From assembly GCA_002696705.1 (NCBI GenBank), contig NZSH01000034.1:1-7774 (forward strand): DNA of 7,774 bases. Direction: 5' to 3'. The notes below the pieces were generated by a model that ran no database searches, had not been told where the DNA came from, and saw nothing but the letters and a program-made list of their open reading frames with translations. Source of the DNA: Woeseiaceae bacterium. GTDB taxonomy: Bacteria; Acidobacteriota; Vicinamibacteria; Vicinamibacterales; UBA823. The translations under genes and the position numbers were made by a program. Each line of letters begins with the position of its first letter. The stretch's first letter is position 1. This document shows, piece by piece, positions 5,727 to 7,774 of this stretch.

Positions 5727-6938
5727 ATGCCTATTACCATTCGTCTCAAACTCTTTACCATGATGTTTCTCCAGTATTTTGTTTGGGGAAGCTGGTATGT
5801 CACGCTTGGCACCTATCTCGGTGAAACTCTTGGGTTCCAGGGACAACAGATCGGTCTTGCCTACGGTACCACTGCCGTGGCTGCCATGATCTCTCCATTT
5901 TTTGTCGGGATGATTGCAGATCGGTTTTTTGCAACAGAACGAATTCTGACTGTTTTACATCTCATTGGGGGAGTCATTCTGCTCTTCGCCTCTCAGATGC
6001 AGACATTCCTACCTTTTTATTTGGTGTTGTTATCTTACACTTTGCTCTTTATGCCGACGTTGGCGCTCACAAACTCCTTGTCATTTCATCAAATGCAGAA
6101 TCCAGGGAAAGAGTTTCCAGTGATTCGCGTGCTGGGCACGATCGGCTGGATTGTTGCGGGAAACATTATTGGAATACTGGAACTGGAAAGCAGCCCGGTT
6201 CAATTACAGTTGGCCGCCGGAAGTTCGATTGTGTTGGGAGTGTTTTGTTTTGTGCTGCCGCATACTCCACCCAAACGGACAGCCGAACGCATGACGATGC
6301 GTGACGTGCTTGGCCTAGATGCACTCGGACTCTTAAAAGAGCGATCGTTTGCCATCTTTGTTCTAGGTTCGTTTCTAATATCAATTCCACTTCAGTTCTA
6401 CTACACGTTCGCTAACCCTTTTTTAAACGAGATCGGACTCGAGAACGCGGCCGGCAAAATGACACTCGGCCAGGTCTCTGAAATTGGGTTCATGCTCGTC
6501 ATGCCATGGTTTTTTGTACGTCTCGGCATTAAACGTATGTTGCTTATTGGCATGCTGGCCTGGGTTTGTCGCTATATCTTCTTCGCCTTCGGAGATGTAA
6601 GCGCTTTAACCTGGATGCTTTATGCGGGCATTTTGTTGCATGGAATCTGTTACGATTTTTTCTTTGTTACAGGACAAATCTATGTTGACCGAAAAGCTCC
6701 GACACATCTCCGAGGTGCTGCCCAGGGTCTCATTGCTTTCGTTACGCTAGGTGTTGGATTTTTTGTAGGTTCCTGGCTGTCGGGACTCATTGTCGATTAC
6801 TTTGCGAAACCAGAGGGCACCCATACCTGGAATGCCATTTGGCTAGTGCCGGCTGTTGGTGCAGCGCTGATTCTCGTGTTGTTCGCTTCACTCTTTAAGG
6901 AAACGCCGAGGTCAGAGGTAGAGGCCCTCAGACATTAA
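5727..6938 (+). CDS. MFS transporter, nucleoside:H+ symporter family
   Basis: A complete 403-residue integral membrane protein with about 12 hydrophobic helices. The first helix carries FLQYFVWGSWYVTLGTYL (14-31), a signature of the nucleoside-H+ symporter family (NupG/XapB-like). The MFS loop 2-3 motif appears as GMIADRFFATERIL (61-74), followed by PVIRVLGTIGWIVAG (131-145) in helix 5. The second half shows a cytoplasmic-loop SEIGFMLVMPWFFVRLGIKR (251-270) and HGICYDFFFVTGQIYVD (305-321), also typical. Proteins of this family are often encoded beside Gfo/Idh and DUF1080 genes in sugar-degrading bacteria, where the true cargo is probably a sugar, sugar derivative or nucleoside. Here it would import the product of the periplasmic steps encoded upstream. 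Start: only ATG compatible with a full first helix, though it lacks a Shine-Dalgarno sequence. A later start at residue 12 would cut into helix 1. Confidence 0.9.
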   Translation: MPITIRLKLFTMMFLQYFVWGSWYVTLGTYLGETLGFQGQQIGLAYGTTAVAAMISPFFVGMIADRFFATERILTVLHLIGGVILLFASQMQTFLPFYLVLLSYTLLFMPTLALTNSLSFHQMQNPGKEFPVIRVLGTIGWIVAGNIIGILELESSPVQLQLAAGSSIVLGVFCFVLPHTPPKRTAERMTMRDVLGLDALGLLKERSFAIFVLGSFLISIPLQFYYTFANPFLNEIGLENAAGKMTLGQVSEIGFMLVMPWFFVRLGIKRMLLIGMLAWVCRYIFFAFGDVSALTWMLYAGILLHGICYDFFFVTGQIYVDRKAPTHLRGAAQGLIAFVTLGVGFFVGSWLSGLIVDYFAKPEGTHTWNAIWLVPAVGAALILVLFASLFKETPRSEVEALRH

Positions 6939-6973
6939 AGACTCGTCAGGGGAGTTTCACCAAGCAGGCTGCT

Positions 6974-7774
6974 ATGAGTCTGGATACTCTTACGATCAAC
7001 TGGTTCGCCGTTCTCTGTATTGCAAGCCTCTACCTGTTTCTCTATCTATTGGGTTCCCGAGCTTCACGTCGAGCCGCAATTCTCGATTTTACGGCGATGA
7101 CTCTGGCTGGGCGCCGGCTGCCTTTGGGAATAGGTATCTTGACCGTCACGGCTACTTGGGTTGGGGGAGGATACCTTAACGGTACGGTTGAGGCTATTCA
7201 CCTTGGAGGCTTGTGGCATGCCCAAGCGCCGTGGGGATACGCGTTGAGCCTGATTATCGGTGGCTTATGGTTCGCACCGACGATGCGGAGGCTGAACTGC
7301 ACCACAATGCTTGATCCGTTTCAGAAGCGATACGGCCCAAGGGTCGCTGCCTGGCTGTATGTTCCGGCGCTAATGGGCGAAGTGTTTTGGACTGCTGCAA
7401 TTCTGACAGCCCTTGGCGTCAGTTTTGAAGTGATTGCTGGTATTCCTTTCACGCCAGGAGTGATCCTGTCAGTAATTGTTGCAATAGCTTATACGGCACG
7501 AAGTGGCCTTTGGGCCGTCGCGATCACCGATGTCGTACAACTAGCCCTTTTACTGGTCGGTCTGTCAGCAGCCGCTTGGTTCGCGAGTGTTGAAGTTGGA
7601 GGCATAACTCTGGCTTGGACGACGTATTCGTCTAGCGAGATAGCCCAGCCTCCCATGTCCTGGATTCCATGGTCGGATGCAGCCTTATTGTTAATTTGCG
7701 GAGGAATTCCGTGGCACGCATATTTCCAACGCGTCCTCGCGACCAAAAGCCCGTCAGATGCTCGCCGACTCTCG
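6974..7774 (+). CDS. Sodium:solute symporter, high-affinity choline transporter (CHT1/SLC5A7)-like, N-terminal part (runs off right edge)
   Basis: The first 267 residues of a sodium-coupled transporter, open to the window's end. Helix 1 is WFAVLCIASLYLFLYLLGS (10-28); the core follows with LAGRRLPLGIGILTVTATWVGGGY (from 44), the polar break of the LeuT-like fold. Segments TWVGGGYLNGTVEA (61-74), AQAPWGYALSLIIGGLWF (83-100), TMLDPFQKRYG (111-121), PALMGEVFWTAAI (131-143), ITDVVQL (184-190) and GGIPWHAYFQRVL (243-255) match, from memory, the same stretches in animal CHT1, including W62 and the second-half tryptophan (W247 here). CHT1 imports choline with Na+. The full family has about 13 helices, so roughly half is missing. 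The start at 6974 has only a weak AGG (6966-6968) 5 nt ahead; a GGGGAG at 6949-6954 is too far. It follows the MFS gene by 35 nt and is probably in the same operon. Confidence 0.9.
   Translation, partial: MSLDTLTINWFAVLCIASLYLFLYLLGSRASRRAAILDFTAMTLAGRRLPLGIGILTVTATWVGGGYLNGTVEAIHLGGLWHAQAPWGYALSLIIGGLWFAPTMRRLNCTTMLDPFQKRYGPRVAAWLYVPALMGEVFWTAAILTALGVSFEVIAGIPFTPGVILSVIVAIAYTARSGLWAVAITDVVQLALLLVGLSAAAWFASVEVGGITLAWTTYSSSEIAQPPMSWIPWSDAALLLICGGIPWHAYFQRVLATKSPSDARRLS

Noticed and set aside
7489..7746. 85-codon open frame on the - strand
   Set aside because: It is antisense to the choline transporter-like gene, which has full family support; no ribosome site or recognisable domain.

Overview
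The window reads as chromosomal DNA of an environmental, probably Gram-negative bacterium. Two proteins carry twin-arginine (Tat) signal peptides and two carry Sec signal peptides. The gene families present (Gfo/Idh/MocA with Tat signal, ThuA, DUF1080, GMC plus gluconate 2-dehydrogenase subunit 3) are typical of Planctomycetota, Acidobacteriota, Gemmatimonadota, Bacteroidota and similar sugar-degrading lineages. The phylum cannot be fixed by reading alone. Base composition looks even throughout, and I see no insertion sequence, tRNA, rRNA, CRISPR array or phage gene.

There are eight genes in two divergent sets, separated by a 148-bp spacer (2605-2752). Leftward set: a Tat-exported gluconate 2-dehydrogenase subunit 3-like protein (2604-1981), a GMC-family flavin oxidoreductase with a four-cysteine CxxCxxCxxxC cluster (1962-274), and the N-terminus of an ethanolamine-permease-type APC transporter (248 to the left edge). 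Gaps are 18 and 25 nt, so this looks like one operon.

Rightward set: a Tat-exported Gfo/Idh/MocA oxidoreductase (2753-4117), a secreted ThuA-domain protein (4194-4958), a secreted DUF1080 (3-keto-disaccharide hydrolase) protein (4990-5700), a nucleoside:H+ symporter-family MFS transporter (5727-6938), and the first 267 residues of a sodium:solute symporter that strongly resembles the animal high-affinity choline transporter CHT1/SLC5A7 (6974 to the right edge). Gaps are 76, 31, 26 and 35 nt, which again suggests an operon.

The best-supported reading of the rightward set is a periplasmic keto-glycoside pathway: an NAD(P)-type oxidoreductase oxidises a sugar hydroxyl, the ThuA and DUF1080 proteins process the keto-glycoside, and the MFS protein imports a product. 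The leftward GMC/subunit 3 pair would be a second, flavin-based periplasmic dehydrogenase feeding the respiratory chain. The two end genes are both transporters of families linked to amino-alcohols (ethanolamine, choline), which may hint at the substrate. Substrate and pathway are inferences; family assignments are firm.
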